This document shows positions 16,133-23,851 of a stretch of DNA of 64,000 bases, piece after piece (the first letter of the stretch is position 1; each line of letters begins with the position of its first letter). The stretch is from positions 496,001-560,000 of the forward strand of contig NZ_BMRC01000003.1 of the NCBI RefSeq assembly GCF_014648435.1. Reading direction: 5' to 3'. Source of the stretch: Nonomuraea spiralis (GTDB lineage: Bacteria > Actinomycetota > Actinomycetes > Streptosporangiales > Streptosporangiaceae). The notes under the pieces are model-generated. The model had not been told where the DNA came from and did no database searches. It saw nothing but the letters and a program-made list of their open reading frames with translations. Both the position numbers and the translations under genes were made by a program.

Positions 16133-16978
16133 TCAGCCGCCGGCGATCTGCTCGCCCGCGTAGTCGAGCAACCGTTCGGCGGTCGCGAAGCGGCGTTCGT
16201 CACCGTCGTGGAGGAGGACGCCCACCACGCGTCTTCCGGCCCGCTCACCGGCGAACAGCAGGCAGTACCCGGCCGCGTTCGTGTACCCGGTCTTGACGCC
16301 CAGCACGTCCTCGCTGCGGCCGAGCAGTTTGTTGGAGTTGCGCCAGGTGTGCGCCCGGTGCACGGCCGTCTTGGCGGTCTTGTGCACCTGGGTGCCCACC
16401 ACCGTGCGGAAGATCGGGTCGGCCAGCGCCCGCTGCGCCAGCTTGACCTGGTCGACCGCCGTCGAGTACCCGCCGGCGGCCGGCGTGGGCAGGCCGTCGG
16501 GGTTGGTGTAGCGGGTGTCGGCGAGGCCGAGCGAGCGGGCGGCCCGGTTCATCTTGGCCACGAACGCGGTCTTGCCCGGTCCGTACTGCCTGGCCAGGGC
16601 GTTGGCGGCGTCGGCGCCCGAGGGGAGCATGAGGCCGTACAGCAGGTCTTTGGCCGTCAGGCGCTCGCCCTTCTTCAGGCCGGCCGTGGTCGCGCCGTTG
16701 CTGGTCGCGTGCTTCACGTCGGCGGCGGTGATCGTGATCGTGTCGGTCAGCCGGCCCTCGTTCAGGACGACGTAGGCCGTCATGACCTTGACGAGGCTGG
16801 CGACCGGGACCCGCCGCGTCTCCCGCTTGCGGAAGTGGACCGTGCCCGTCGAGTCCACCACGTACGCCGAGGTCGCCTTCACCGCCGGCGCGTCGGCGGC
16901 CCACGCGGCGGACGCCGGGTAAGAGACCCCCACAACCAGGGCGAGTACGGCAGAGCCTATGAAACCCCCAATACGCAT
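16133..16978 (-). CDS. D-alanyl-D-alanine carboxypeptidase (peptidase S11)
   Basis: Encodes 281 residues with a signal peptide ending near ASAAWAADA. It carries the serine-type penicillin-binding motifs: SLVK (SxxK, about residue 61), SGADAAN in the place of the SxN motif, and KTG in GVKTGYTN. It is shorter than DacA-type enzymes and lacks both the C-terminal beta domain and a membrane anchor, so it is probably a secreted soluble enzyme that trims the terminal D-Ala of peptidoglycan stems. ATG at 16978 starts the signal peptide. Confidence 0.9.
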   Translation of the reverse strand: MRIGGFIGSAVLALVVGVSYPASAAWAADAPAVKATSAYVVDSTGTVHFRKRETRRVPVASLVKVMTAYVVLNEGRLTDTITITAADVKHATSNGATTAGLKKGERLTAKDLLYGLMLPSGADAANALARQYGPGKTAFVAKMNRAARSLGLADTRYTNPDGLPTPAAGGYSTAVDQVKLAQRALADPIFRTVVGTQVHKTAKTAVHRAHTWRNSNKLLGRSEDVLGVKTGYTNAAGYCLLFAGERAGRRVVGVLLHDGDERRFATAERLLDYAGEQIAGG

Positions 16979-17090
16979 GCCAGATATGTTCGCAGGAGAT
17001 CAAGGGTTGATTTGCGAAACTCGGCCGTAAGTCACCCTCACTTGGGGGTAAATGCTTGATAGATCCGACATCCGCGGGGAGATGAGGCGA

Positions 17091-17282
17091 GTGGCAGGCA
17101 GGTTCGTCATCAGCCAGGACGAGCGGGGAACGTTCCGTTTCGCGCTCGTCGCGAACAACGGGCAGACGCTGGCCGTGGGCGAGGGCTATCCGAGCAAGGC
17201 CGCCTGCGTGAACGGCATCGAGACCGTACGCAGGAACGCTCCCGAGGCCGCCATCGACGACCAGGCCCCGGCCGCCCTCTAG
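17091..17282 (+). CDS. YegP-family (DUF1508) small protein
   Basis: Encodes 63 residues from GTG. VAGRFVISQDERGTFRFAL lines up with the usual MAGKFE start of YegP proteins; an in-frame ATG nine bases upstream is the alternative. One DUF1508 repeat is present: RFxLVANNGQTLAVGEGYPSK, then NGIETVRRNAP. The family is widespread, cytoplasmic and of uncertain function, sometimes linked to stress. The last four bases overlap the convergent DedA-like gene. Confidence 0.85.
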   Translation: MAGRFVISQDERGTFRFALVANNGQTLAVGEGYPSKAACVNGIETVRRNAPEAAIDDQAPAAL

Positions 17283-17800
17283 GACGAGGCCGGCCGCCGG
17301 CGGCGGACGAAGAACCAGGCCACGCAGGCCGCCACCGCGAGCAGCGCGACCACCGCGCTGACGGGGGAGTGGGCGGCCAGCTCCAGCCAGCCCCACACCA
17401 GCGCCGTGAGCCCGAACCACCAGATGGGCGCCCAGGTCAGGCAGCCGAGCGCGCTGGCCACCACGTACCAGGGATAGGACACCCGCAGGGCGCCCGCCAC
17501 CCACGGCAGCGTGTGCCGCAGCATGGGCACCCAGAAGCAGCCGTAGACCGCCAGCGCGCCCCACTTCTCGACGACCCGCTCGATGCGTTCGATGCGCTCA
17601 CGGCCCAGCCGCTTGCCGACCCGCGACTCGTGGATCTTCTCGCCGAGCTTGCGGCCCACCCAGTAATAGACCTGGAACGCTCCGAACAACGCGAGGATGA
17701 GGACGGCCCCCACCAGCCAGTACGGCAACCCGAACCAGAACGGCCGGGCGGGATCAGGAAGGGCGACCGCCGCATGCCACATGAGCCCGCTCACCCCCAC
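17279..17800 (-). CDS. DedA-like (SNARE-associated/VTT domain) membrane protein
   Basis: Encodes up to 173 residues from GTG at 17800, or 167 from ATG at 17782. Three or four membrane segments flank an amphipathic region with RIERIERVVEKWGALAVYGCFWVPMLRHTLPWVAGALRVSYPWY; the R-x3-P-W-G-like part (PMLRHTLPWVAGALRV) is the recognisable DedA core. It is shorter than typical DedA proteins and lacks the N-terminal G/E-F-P motif. The family contains undecaprenyl-phosphate flippases. A near-consensus iron box lies 10 bases upstream of the GTG, so iron-dependent repression is likely. Confidence 0.78.
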   Translation of the reverse strand: MGVSGLMWHAAVALPDPARPFWFGLPYWLVGAVLILALFGAFQVYYWVGRKLGEKIHESRVGKRLGRERIERIERVVEKWGALAVYGCFWVPMLRHTLPWVAGALRVSYPWYVVASALGCLTWAPIWWFGLTALVWGWLELAAHSPVSAVVALLAVAACVAWFFVRRRRPASS

Positions 17801-17809
17801 TCATAAACC

Positions 17810-17828
17810 TTAGGTCAGCCTAACCTTA
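17810..17828. promoter_or_regulatory. Iron box: DtxR/IdeR/DmdR-type operator
   Basis: TTAGGTCAGCCTAACCTTA matches 17 of 19 positions of the DtxR/IdeR consensus TTAGGTTAGCCTAACCTAA (one mismatch in each half). It sits 10 bases upstream of the DedA-like gene on the minus strand and 122 bases before the plus-strand gene at 17950. Repression by iron-loaded DtxR-family protein is the expected effect. Confidence 0.8.
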
Positions 17829-17949
17829 GTCAAGGAGTAAGCCTTCCGCCACATCAGCATGCAAGGCTGAGGCAACGGCTGCAAGCAGGCGACAACCACC
17901 CCTCAACCATCCCGCCCTATACCTGAACTGAGCAAAAGGGGTGTTGATC

Positions 17950-18465
17950 ATGTCGTCGAGAAGCGCAGTGGTTCTGGCCGGGGGTACCGCCAACGCGGTC
18001 AAGCTGTTCGTGGCGGCCCTCGCCTTCACCAGTGCCTACGTCGGCTTCTCCGCGTACAACAACGCCGGGCCGGCCGCCGAGCCCGCGCGGACCGTCACCC
18101 TGTCGGCACGCGAGGTGCCGATCACCGCCCCGGCCGGGGAGAGCGCCCCGGCCAAGGCGGGCGAGATCGCCCTCAGCGCGCAGAACGACGGCGCCCCCGG
18201 CTGCGGCAGGTCGTTCCTGGCCCGCAGCCTGCTCGTCAACCCGCGCCCCGGCGAGACGGTCCTGTACCGCTGGCGGCTGTCACGCTGGAGCCCGGCGGCC
18301 AAGGCGTGGCGCACCTACCTGATGGACCACTCCGGGTTCGCCGGGGCCGGTCAGAACGTCGAGTGGCAGCCGCAGGTCTCGGGCAACCCCGGTTGGTACC
18401 GGGTCGAGCTGGTCACCGGGTCGGGCGCGACCGTCACGAGCGAGCGTTTCCAGGTGAGCTGCTGA
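17950..18465 (+). CDS. Membrane-anchored exported protein of unknown function
   Basis: Encodes 171 residues. ATG at 17950 is preferred because AAAAGGGG lies 8-10 bases upstream; GTG at 17941 is also in frame. A single N-terminal hydrophobic segment (AVKLFVAALAFTSAYVGFSAY) is followed by an Ala/Pro-rich spacer and a soluble domain with two cysteines (PGCGRSF and the C-terminal VSC), probably disulphide-linked. A beta-rich middle (GETVLYRWRLSRWSP, NPGWYRVELVTGSG) suggests an Ig-like fold. No family was recognised. The gene end overlaps the convergent BTAD regulator by 32 bases. Confidence 0.68.
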   Translation: MSSRSAVVLAGGTANAVKLFVAALAFTSAYVGFSAYNNAGPAAEPARTVTLSAREVPITAPAGESAPAKAGEIALSAQNDGAPGCGRSFLARSLLVNPRPGETVLYRWRLSRWSPAAKAWRTYLMDHSGFAGAGQNVEWQPQVSGNPGWYRVELVTGSGATVTSERFQVSC

Positions 18466-21400
18466 CCGAGCGCCGCGCGGCCTCGACCCAGCGTGGCACG
18501 CCCACCCGCTGCGCCACCTCCAGCGCCTTCTCGTAGTGCTCGCGCGCCGCGTCGGGCTGGCCCAGCCGGATGGCCAGGTCGCCGAGCGTCAACGCCACCG
18601 GCCACAGCGCCACGACGCCCGTGCCCGCGCCGGCCACCCGGTCGGCGAACGGCTTGAGCTTGTCGTAGCAGTCGACCATGCGCTCGCGGTCGTCCAGCAA
18701 CATGCCCGCGAGGGCCCGCCAGGTCATCACCAGCTCGTAGAGGAAGTCGGGCCGGACCGGCGGGCGCGTGGCGGCCACCGCCCTGGCGTCGTTGACGTGC
18801 CCGGCCGAGGCCAGGGCCAGCGCGTAGGCGTCGAGGGTCCACTTGGCGCCGCGCTGGTGGGCCGCCGCCAGCAGGTCGACCGTCTCGGCCGCCCGGCCGT
18901 CGACCAGGTGCAGGCAGAACGTCGTGATCAGCGGGAGGTCCTGGCGGCCTTCGAGCATGCCGGCCCGCGCGGTCATCCTGGCCGCGTCGCGGTAGGCGCG
19001 TTCGGCGCCGGTGTAGTCGCCGGCGATCATCAGGCGCTGCCCGGCGTACCAGACGACGACGGCGGCCGGGGCCGACAGGTCGTACTGCCTGGCCAGGCTG
19101 TCGGCGGCGGCGGCGTGCCGGTCGGCTGCCGCGAAGTCGCCCCTCGCCGCCGCGCACTCCAGCAGCACCAGGTGGGCGAGGGCCTGGGTGGCCATCTGAC
19201 CCGAGCGCTGGGCGACCTCCAGCAACTCCCTGCCGATGCTCTCGCGGGTGTCGACGGCAGGGATGTCGTAGGACTGGCGCAGCCGCCCGCTCAGCGCCGC
19301 CGCGATCAGCGTCGGGTCGCCGCTCTGCCTGGCCAGCTCCAGCGCCTCCAGCGAGGCCTGCCGCCCGCGCTCGGGCGAGGAGGAGCCCTCCAGCTCCAGC
19401 GCCAGCGTGGTGAGCAGGCTCGCCCGCAGGCGCTGCTCGCCCTCGGGCAGCTCGATGAGCGCCTTCTCGGTGACGTCGACGATCTCCCACGCGGTGCGGG
19501 TGAAGTCGCGGGCCATGCCCTTGTGCGGCACGGCCAGCGACGCCGCCACCTTCGCGGTGATCTCCAGGTCGCCGAGCGGCAGCGCGGCGTCCATGGCCTG
19601 GCGGCGCAGCAGCCTGGCCGCCGTCATGTCGCCGCACAGCGCCAGCGCCTTGATCTGCCGGAGCATCAGGCGCAGGCGCTCCTTGGACCGCTCGGGCGCC
19701 GGCTCGCGCCCCTTGTCGTCGGTACGGGGGCCGCCGCGGTCGAAGGCCGCGATGGCCTGCTCCCACAGGGTGGCCGCCTCGCGGTGGGCGAAGCGCCGCT
19801 CGGCCTGCTCGGCGGCCAGGCCCGCGTAGTGGACGGCCTTCCCGGCCGCGTCGGCCAGGAAGTAGTGATGGGCCAGCGCCGCCACGTCGGACGGGGTGCG
19901 CTGCTCGATCACCGAGGCGACGGCCGCGTGCAGCCGGGTGCGGCGCAGCCGGGAGGCGTCGGAGTAGATCGTGTCGCGCACCAGGTCGTGGTCGAAACGC
20001 AGCAGACCGGGCCCCGGCTCGGTCACCAGCCCGGCCAGCAGCGCGGCCTCGACCGCCTCGATCACCGCGTCCTCGTCGGCGGCCACCGTGACCAGCACGT
20101 CGAGGTCGACGTCGCGGCCGATCACCGCGGCCTGGAGCAGGATCTGCTGGGCGCCCGCGGGCAGCCGGGAGATGCGCCGGCGCAGCACGTCGCGTACGCC
20201 CGAGGGCACCCGCGAGAGCACCTGCGTGGCGCTGGCCCGGTCGGCCGCGCCCTCGGCGTCGAGCAGGCGCACGGTCTCACGCACGAAGAACGGGTTGCCG
20301 CCGGTGCGCTCGACGATGGACTCGACCGCGTGCTCGTCGATCTCGCGTACGCAGGTGGCCTTGACCAGCTCGGCCACGGCCTTGGGGTCGAGGCCCGACA
20401 GGCCCACGCGGACAGGCTCCAGGCGGGCCAGCGCCGCCAGCACGTCGGACTGCCGGTCGTCGAGCTCGCTCTCCCGGCACGTCACGACGAGCAGGACGCG
20501 GCTGGTGGCCAGCAGGCTCGGCAGCGCGCGCAGCAGGGCCAGGGTCTGGTCGTCGGCCCAGTGGAGGTCCTCAAGCGTCAGCAGCACCGGCGCCCGGCGC
20601 GCCACGCCGGCGAGGTAGCCGCCGACCGCGCGGTGGAGGCGGAAGCCGCCCGAGACCTCGTCCTCGTCGGGGTCGGGGGCGGTGTCGTCGAGCAGGGGGG
20701 CGAGGAGCTGGGCGTACTCACCGGCGCCGGTCATGCCGATCAGCGAGCGCAGGATCTCCACCCAGGCCCAGCCCGGCGGGGTCGCGCTGGAGTCGGGGCA
20801 GGCGCCGGAGGCGGTGATCCAGCCGTCGGTGCCGAGCCGGCCGTCGAGCTGGCGCAGCAGCGTGGTCTTGCCCGCGCCCGCGACCCCGGTCACGATCGCG
20901 ACCTGGAACCGCCCGGTACGGGAGGCGGCCGTGGTCAGCCTGGCCAGCTCGGCGTCGCGGCCGACGAACGGCTCGGGCTCCAGCGGCGGCGGCTCGACGT
21001 GGGCGGCGGCCGGCCGCGGCGGCCAGGTGTCGGTGACCGGCGCGGGCCTGGCCGGGCGCGGCGGCGCGGCCAGCTCCAGCTCGGGGGACTGGGCCAGGAT
21101 GTCGGACTCCAGCTTGCGCAGCGCGGGGCCCGGGTCGATGCCCAGCTCGTCGGCCAGCATGTTCCTGGCCCTGCGCAGCGCGGCCAGCGCGTCGCCCTGC
21201 CGGCCGCAGCGGTAGAGGCCGAGCGCCAGCAGCCGCCAGCCCTCCTCGCGCAGCGGATGCTCGGTGGTCAGCGCCTCCAGGTCGGGCACGGTCTCGGCGT
21301 GCAGGGCCAGCCGCAGGCCGGTGTCGGCGTGGCGCTCGCGGGCCACCAGGCGCAGCTCGGCCAGCCGGTTGACCTCGGCCTCGGCCCAGGGCTGGTCGGC

Positions 21401-21850
21401 GAAGTCGGAGTAGGGGGTGCCGCGCCACAGGCCCAGCGCCTTCACCAGGCGGCCGCGGGCGGACTGCGGGTCGCCCTCCTCAAGGTGCTCGCCCGCCGCC
21501 CTGACCAGTTGCTCGAACCGCAGCGCGTCGACCTGGTCGGCGGCCACGCGCAGCGCGTAGCCGGAGGCGACGGTCACCAGCAGGCGGTTGGGGCCGCCAC
21601 GCGGGCGGCCCGGTTCGAGCACCCTTCGCAGGCGGGAGATGTAGACCTGGAGACCCGACTGGGCGCCCTTGGCGGCGTCGTCGTCCCACAGATCGTAAAG
21701 AAGCGTGTCAACCGGCACGACCTGACCTCTGGCCACGAGAAGTCGGGCGAGGACGGCCCGCTGCCGCAACCCGCCGAGGTCGAGTTCGTCGTCGTGTTCG
21801 TACGCCTCGACTGGCCCCAGAACTCGGAACGCCACCATGTCAGCCGCCAC
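18434..21850 (-). CDS. BTAD/SARP-type transcriptional regulator with ATPase and TPR regions
   Basis: Encodes about 1138 residues (AfsR-like large SARP). Order: OmpR-type winged helix (about 1-100, FRVLGPVEAY and LQVYISRLRRVLEPG), bacterial transcriptional activation domain (about 105-250), Pro-rich linker, AAA-type ATPase with Walker A GVAGAGKTT (about 320) and Walker B LLTLEDLHWAD, then a long helical TPR-like C-terminus. GTG at 21850 is used; in-frame ATG at 21838 (MVAFRVLGPVE) is equally plausible. Such proteins activate secondary metabolism or morphological genes. No biosynthetic cluster is recognisable here, so its targets are unknown. Confidence 0.9.
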   Translation of the reverse strand: MAADMVAFRVLGPVEAYEHDDELDLGGLRQRAVLARLLVARGQVVPVDTLLYDLWDDDAAKGAQSGLQVYISRLRRVLEPGRPRGGPNRLLVTVASGYALRVAADQVDALRFEQLVRAAGEHLEEGDPQSARGRLVKALGLWRGTPYSDFADQPWAEAEVNRLAELRLVARERHADTGLRLALHAETVPDLEALTTEHPLREEGWRLLALGLYRCGRQGDALAALRRARNMLADELGIDPGPALRKLESDILAQSPELELAAPPRPARPAPVTDTWPPRPAAAHVEPPPLEPEPFVGRDAELARLTTAASRTGRFQVAIVTGVAGAGKTTLLRQLDGRLGTDGWITASGACPDSSATPPGWAWVEILRSLIGMTGAGEYAQLLAPLLDDTAPDPDEDEVSGGFRLHRAVGGYLAGVARRAPVLLTLEDLHWADDQTLALLRALPSLLATSRVLLVVTCRESELDDRQSDVLAALARLEPVRVGLSGLDPKAVAELVKATCVREIDEHAVESIVERTGGNPFFVRETVRLLDAEGAADRASATQVLSRVPSGVRDVLRRRISRLPAGAQQILLQAAVIGRDVDLDVLVTVAADEDAVIEAVEAALLAGLVTEPGPGLLRFDHDLVRDTIYSDASRLRRTRLHAAVASVIEQRTPSDVAALAHHYFLADAAGKAVHYAGLAAEQAERRFAHREAATLWEQAIAAFDRGGPRTDDKGREPAPERSKERLRLMLRQIKALALCGDMTAARLLRRQAMDAALPLGDLEITAKVAASLAVPHKGMARDFTRTAWEIVDVTEKALIELPEGEQRLRASLLTTLALELEGSSSPERGRQASLEALELARQSGDPTLIAAALSGRLRQSYDIPAVDTRESIGRELLEVAQRSGQMATQALAHLVLLECAAARGDFAAADRHAAAADSLARQYDLSAPAAVVVWYAGQRLMIAGDYTGAERAYRDAARMTARAGMLEGRQDLPLITTFCLHLVDGRAAETVDLLAAAHQRGAKWTLDAYALALASAGHVNDARAVAATRPPVRPDFLYELVMTWRALAGMLLDDRERMVDCYDKLKPFADRVAGAGTGVVALWPVALTLGDLAIRLGQPDAAREHYEKALEVAQRVGVPRWVEAARRSVSSSPGNARS

Positions 21851-21901
21851 GCTATGCGCGCTTCCGAATCGCGCACAAGGTCTTTGATGGGTTTGGGATT
21901 G

Positions 21902-22960
21902 TCACTGGGGGGCCTTCGAGATCGCGGACGGGGACTCCGCGGCGGCGTTCCGGCCGTTGCGCCTGCGCAGGAGCGCCCACGCGCCGAGTGCGAGGCCGCC
22001 GAACGGGATCTCGATAGTGTAAGTCCAGAAGCCGAAAAGTAGTGCTGTCGCGACCGCCGGAGTGCCCGGCACCCCGAACGTGATCAGCAGCGCGGCCACC
22101 CCGCTCTCCATGATCCCGGCCCCGCTCGGCGTGACCACGGCGCTGGTCAGCACGCGCGACAGCGCGAAGACGGCGATCGACTGGGCCAGGCCCGGCCAGG
22201 CGCCGGTGGCCGACATGCACGCGGCCATGATCGCCCACTGGAAGCCCAGGAAGAACACCATGCCGAGCGACAGGCCGAGCGAGCGCGTACGGACGATCTC
22301 GGCGGTGTCGGCGCGCAGCCGGTGGAAGGCGTCGGAGGCGTGCACCTTCAGGCGCAGCACCCGGGTGAGGCCGTCGAGCGCCTTGCCGAGGACGACGGCG
22401 GCGCGGTCCCAGTAGAGGGCGGCGGCCACGATCGCGCAGAGCGCCAGGATGGAGATCGCGCCCGTCCAGCCCGCCTTGACGAACGTCGGGTTGAGCACCT
22501 CGCCCGCCATGAGCAGCCCGATGATGCCCACGGCCGGCAGGATGAACCTGAACAAGGTGTTCCAGATGCCGCTGACCAGCGTCATCACCACGATCGGCCG
22601 GTTGGCGAAGCCCCAGCCTCTGGTCATGGCGAACGACAGCGCCACCCCGACCGCGCCGCCGAACGGCAGCAGGTTGCTGACCGCGCTGCCCGCCGCGTTG
22701 AGCGTCAGGCCCTGGAGGTTGGTCAGCCCCGGCAGCGAGTTGGTCAGCACGAACGTGTACGCCAGCAGGCTGAGCAGCCACAGGGCGGTCATCAGGGCGA
22801 TCTCGCCGAAGCTGAGCGTGCCGAAGACCGCGCCGATCTCGTGCCAGGAGACCGGTTTGCCCGTGAGCGCGCGCACGATCTGCGGCAGGTAGACCACGAG
22901 CAGCACCGCCAGCCCGAGCGACACGACGGACAGGGCGATCTGGAGCGGCTTGTTCTTCAT
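21902..22960 (-). CDS. Lysylphosphatidylglycerol-synthase-like (UPF0104) membrane protein
   Basis: Encodes 352 residues with about eight membrane helices. The blocks LNAAGSAVSNLLPFGGAVGVALSF, TPSGAGIMESGVAALLITFGVP and the final EIPFGGLALGAWALLRRR are hallmarks of the LPG_synthase_TM/UPF0104 family, the flippase-like part of MprF, found here without a lysyl-transferase domain. It probably handles a lipid or polyprenyl-linked substrate. The neighbouring PIG-L deacetylase and GT4 genes suggest a role in glycolipid or glycan synthesis, but the link is by position only. Confidence 0.82.
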   Translation of the reverse strand: MKNKPLQIALSVVSLGLAVLLVVYLPQIVRALTGKPVSWHEIGAVFGTLSFGEIALMTALWLLSLLAYTFVLTNSLPGLTNLQGLTLNAAGSAVSNLLPFGGAVGVALSFAMTRGWGFANRPIVVMTLVSGIWNTLFRFILPAVGIIGLLMAGEVLNPTFVKAGWTGAISILALCAIVAAALYWDRAAVVLGKALDGLTRVLRLKVHASDAFHRLRADTAEIVRTRSLGLSLGMVFFLGFQWAIMAACMSATGAWPGLAQSIAVFALSRVLTSAVVTPSGAGIMESGVAALLITFGVPGTPAVATALLFGFWTYTIEIPFGGLALGAWALLRRRNGRNAAAESPSAISKAPQ

Positions 22961-23009
22961 CGCCCACCAGTCTGACGGCTCATCGGACCCGGCACGTCAC
23001 TCTCAGGTG

Positions 23010-23828
23010 CTACTTCGGCCACCGGTCGAAAGGATGAGTGAGTCTGGTGCCCGGGGGGAGGTCGCGGCGTACGTACCATTCGGTGCCGAAGACCAGGCGG
23101 TAGAGCGGGCCGGGGACCTTCAGCACGACGGCGAGGGTGCGGTCGCTGTCGCCGCCGGTGGCCTGGGAGGCGTGCGCGGCCATCGAGGCCCGCTTCTGCC
23201 GGGTGTATCGACGGACGTTGACCCGATGGGTGATGGCGTCGTTGGCCGAGTACGCGCTCTCGAACGTCCGTACGTCGAACTCCGGCGGGAACTTGTACAC
23301 CCGGCCCGCCAGGCGCAGCAGACGTACCAGCGGGTCGCGGTTGACCGTCGCCTCCAGGACGATCTCCGTGCCCGCGATCTGCGCCGCCCGCTTGCCCACC
23401 CGGTGGACCTGGACGTGGTCGGGGTGACCGTAGCCGCCGGCCGGGTCGTAGATCGACAGCAGGTCGGCCTTCTCCTCCTCCAGGATCGCCGCCAGCGCCC
23501 TGGCCGCGGCCTCGGTGTCGGCGTCGATGAAGGCGTTGTCGGGGCGTTCCTCGGCGATGCCGCCCTTGGGGCTGAGCCCGGAGTCGCCGTAGCCCAGGCA
23601 CTCCACGCGGGCGCAGCCGAGCAGCGCGGCCGACTCGTAGAGCTCCTTGAGCCTGGTCTCGCGCAGCTCCTCCCCCGGGCCGATCTCGGCCAGGCCGCGC
23701 TCGCCGGCCGTCGCGACCACGAGCACCACGCGGTGCCCCTCGGCCGCGAGCATCGCCATGGTGCCCGCCGTGAGCAGGGCCTCGTCGTCGGGATGGGCGT
23801 GGAAGAAGACCGCGGTACGTGGAGGCAC
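23010..23828 (-). CDS. PIG-L (LmbE-like) deacetylase
   Basis: Encodes 272 residues from GTG. The zinc-binding HPDDE motif is at residues 12-16 (FFHAHPDDEALL) and the second motif HPDHVQVH near residue 135, so the catalytic site is complete. The family includes MshB, the mycothiol S-conjugate amidase Mca and N-acetylglucosaminyl-PI deacetylases. The divergent GT4 gene starts 23 bases away, and a de-N-acetylation of a sugar made by that enzyme is plausible; mycothiol enzymes are an alternative. The start lies 7 bases from a TAATCT -10 element, so the mRNA is probably leaderless. Confidence 0.87.
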   Translation of the reverse strand: MPPRTAVFFHAHPDDEALLTAGTMAMLAAEGHRVVLVVATAGERGLAEIGPGEELRETRLKELYESAALLGCARVECLGYGDSGLSPKGGIAEERPDNAFIDADTEAAARALAAILEEEKADLLSIYDPAGGYGHPDHVQVHRVGKRAAQIAGTEIVLEATVNRDPLVRLLRLAGRVYKFPPEFDVRTFESAYSANDAITHRVNVRRYTRQKRASMAAHASQATGGDSDRTLAVVLKVPGPLYRLVFGTEWYVRRDLPPGTRLTHPFDRWPK

Positions 23829-23851
23829 ACGCCCAGATTAGTCTGGGAGGG
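23829..23851. promoter_or_regulatory. Compact bidirectional promoter with overlapping -10 elements
   Basis: The 23 bases between divergent GTG starts contain the near-symmetrical AGATTAGTCT at 23835-23844. Read rightward it gives TAGTCT, read leftward TAATCT; each lies about 7 bases from its own start codon, so both transcripts would begin at or next to GTG. The wider sequence CCCAGATTAGTCTGGG is an inverted repeat and may also be an operator. Confidence 0.6.

Noticed and set aside
15590..17059. Plus-strand frame of 489 residues spanning the secreted protein and DD-carboxypeptidase.
   Set aside because: It crosses two convergent genes supported by signal peptides and catalytic motifs.
18536..22042. 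A 1168-residue plus-strand open frame opposite the BTAD regulator.
   Set aside because: Antisense of a clear BTAD/ATPase protein; no domain or ribosome site; typical high-GC shadow.
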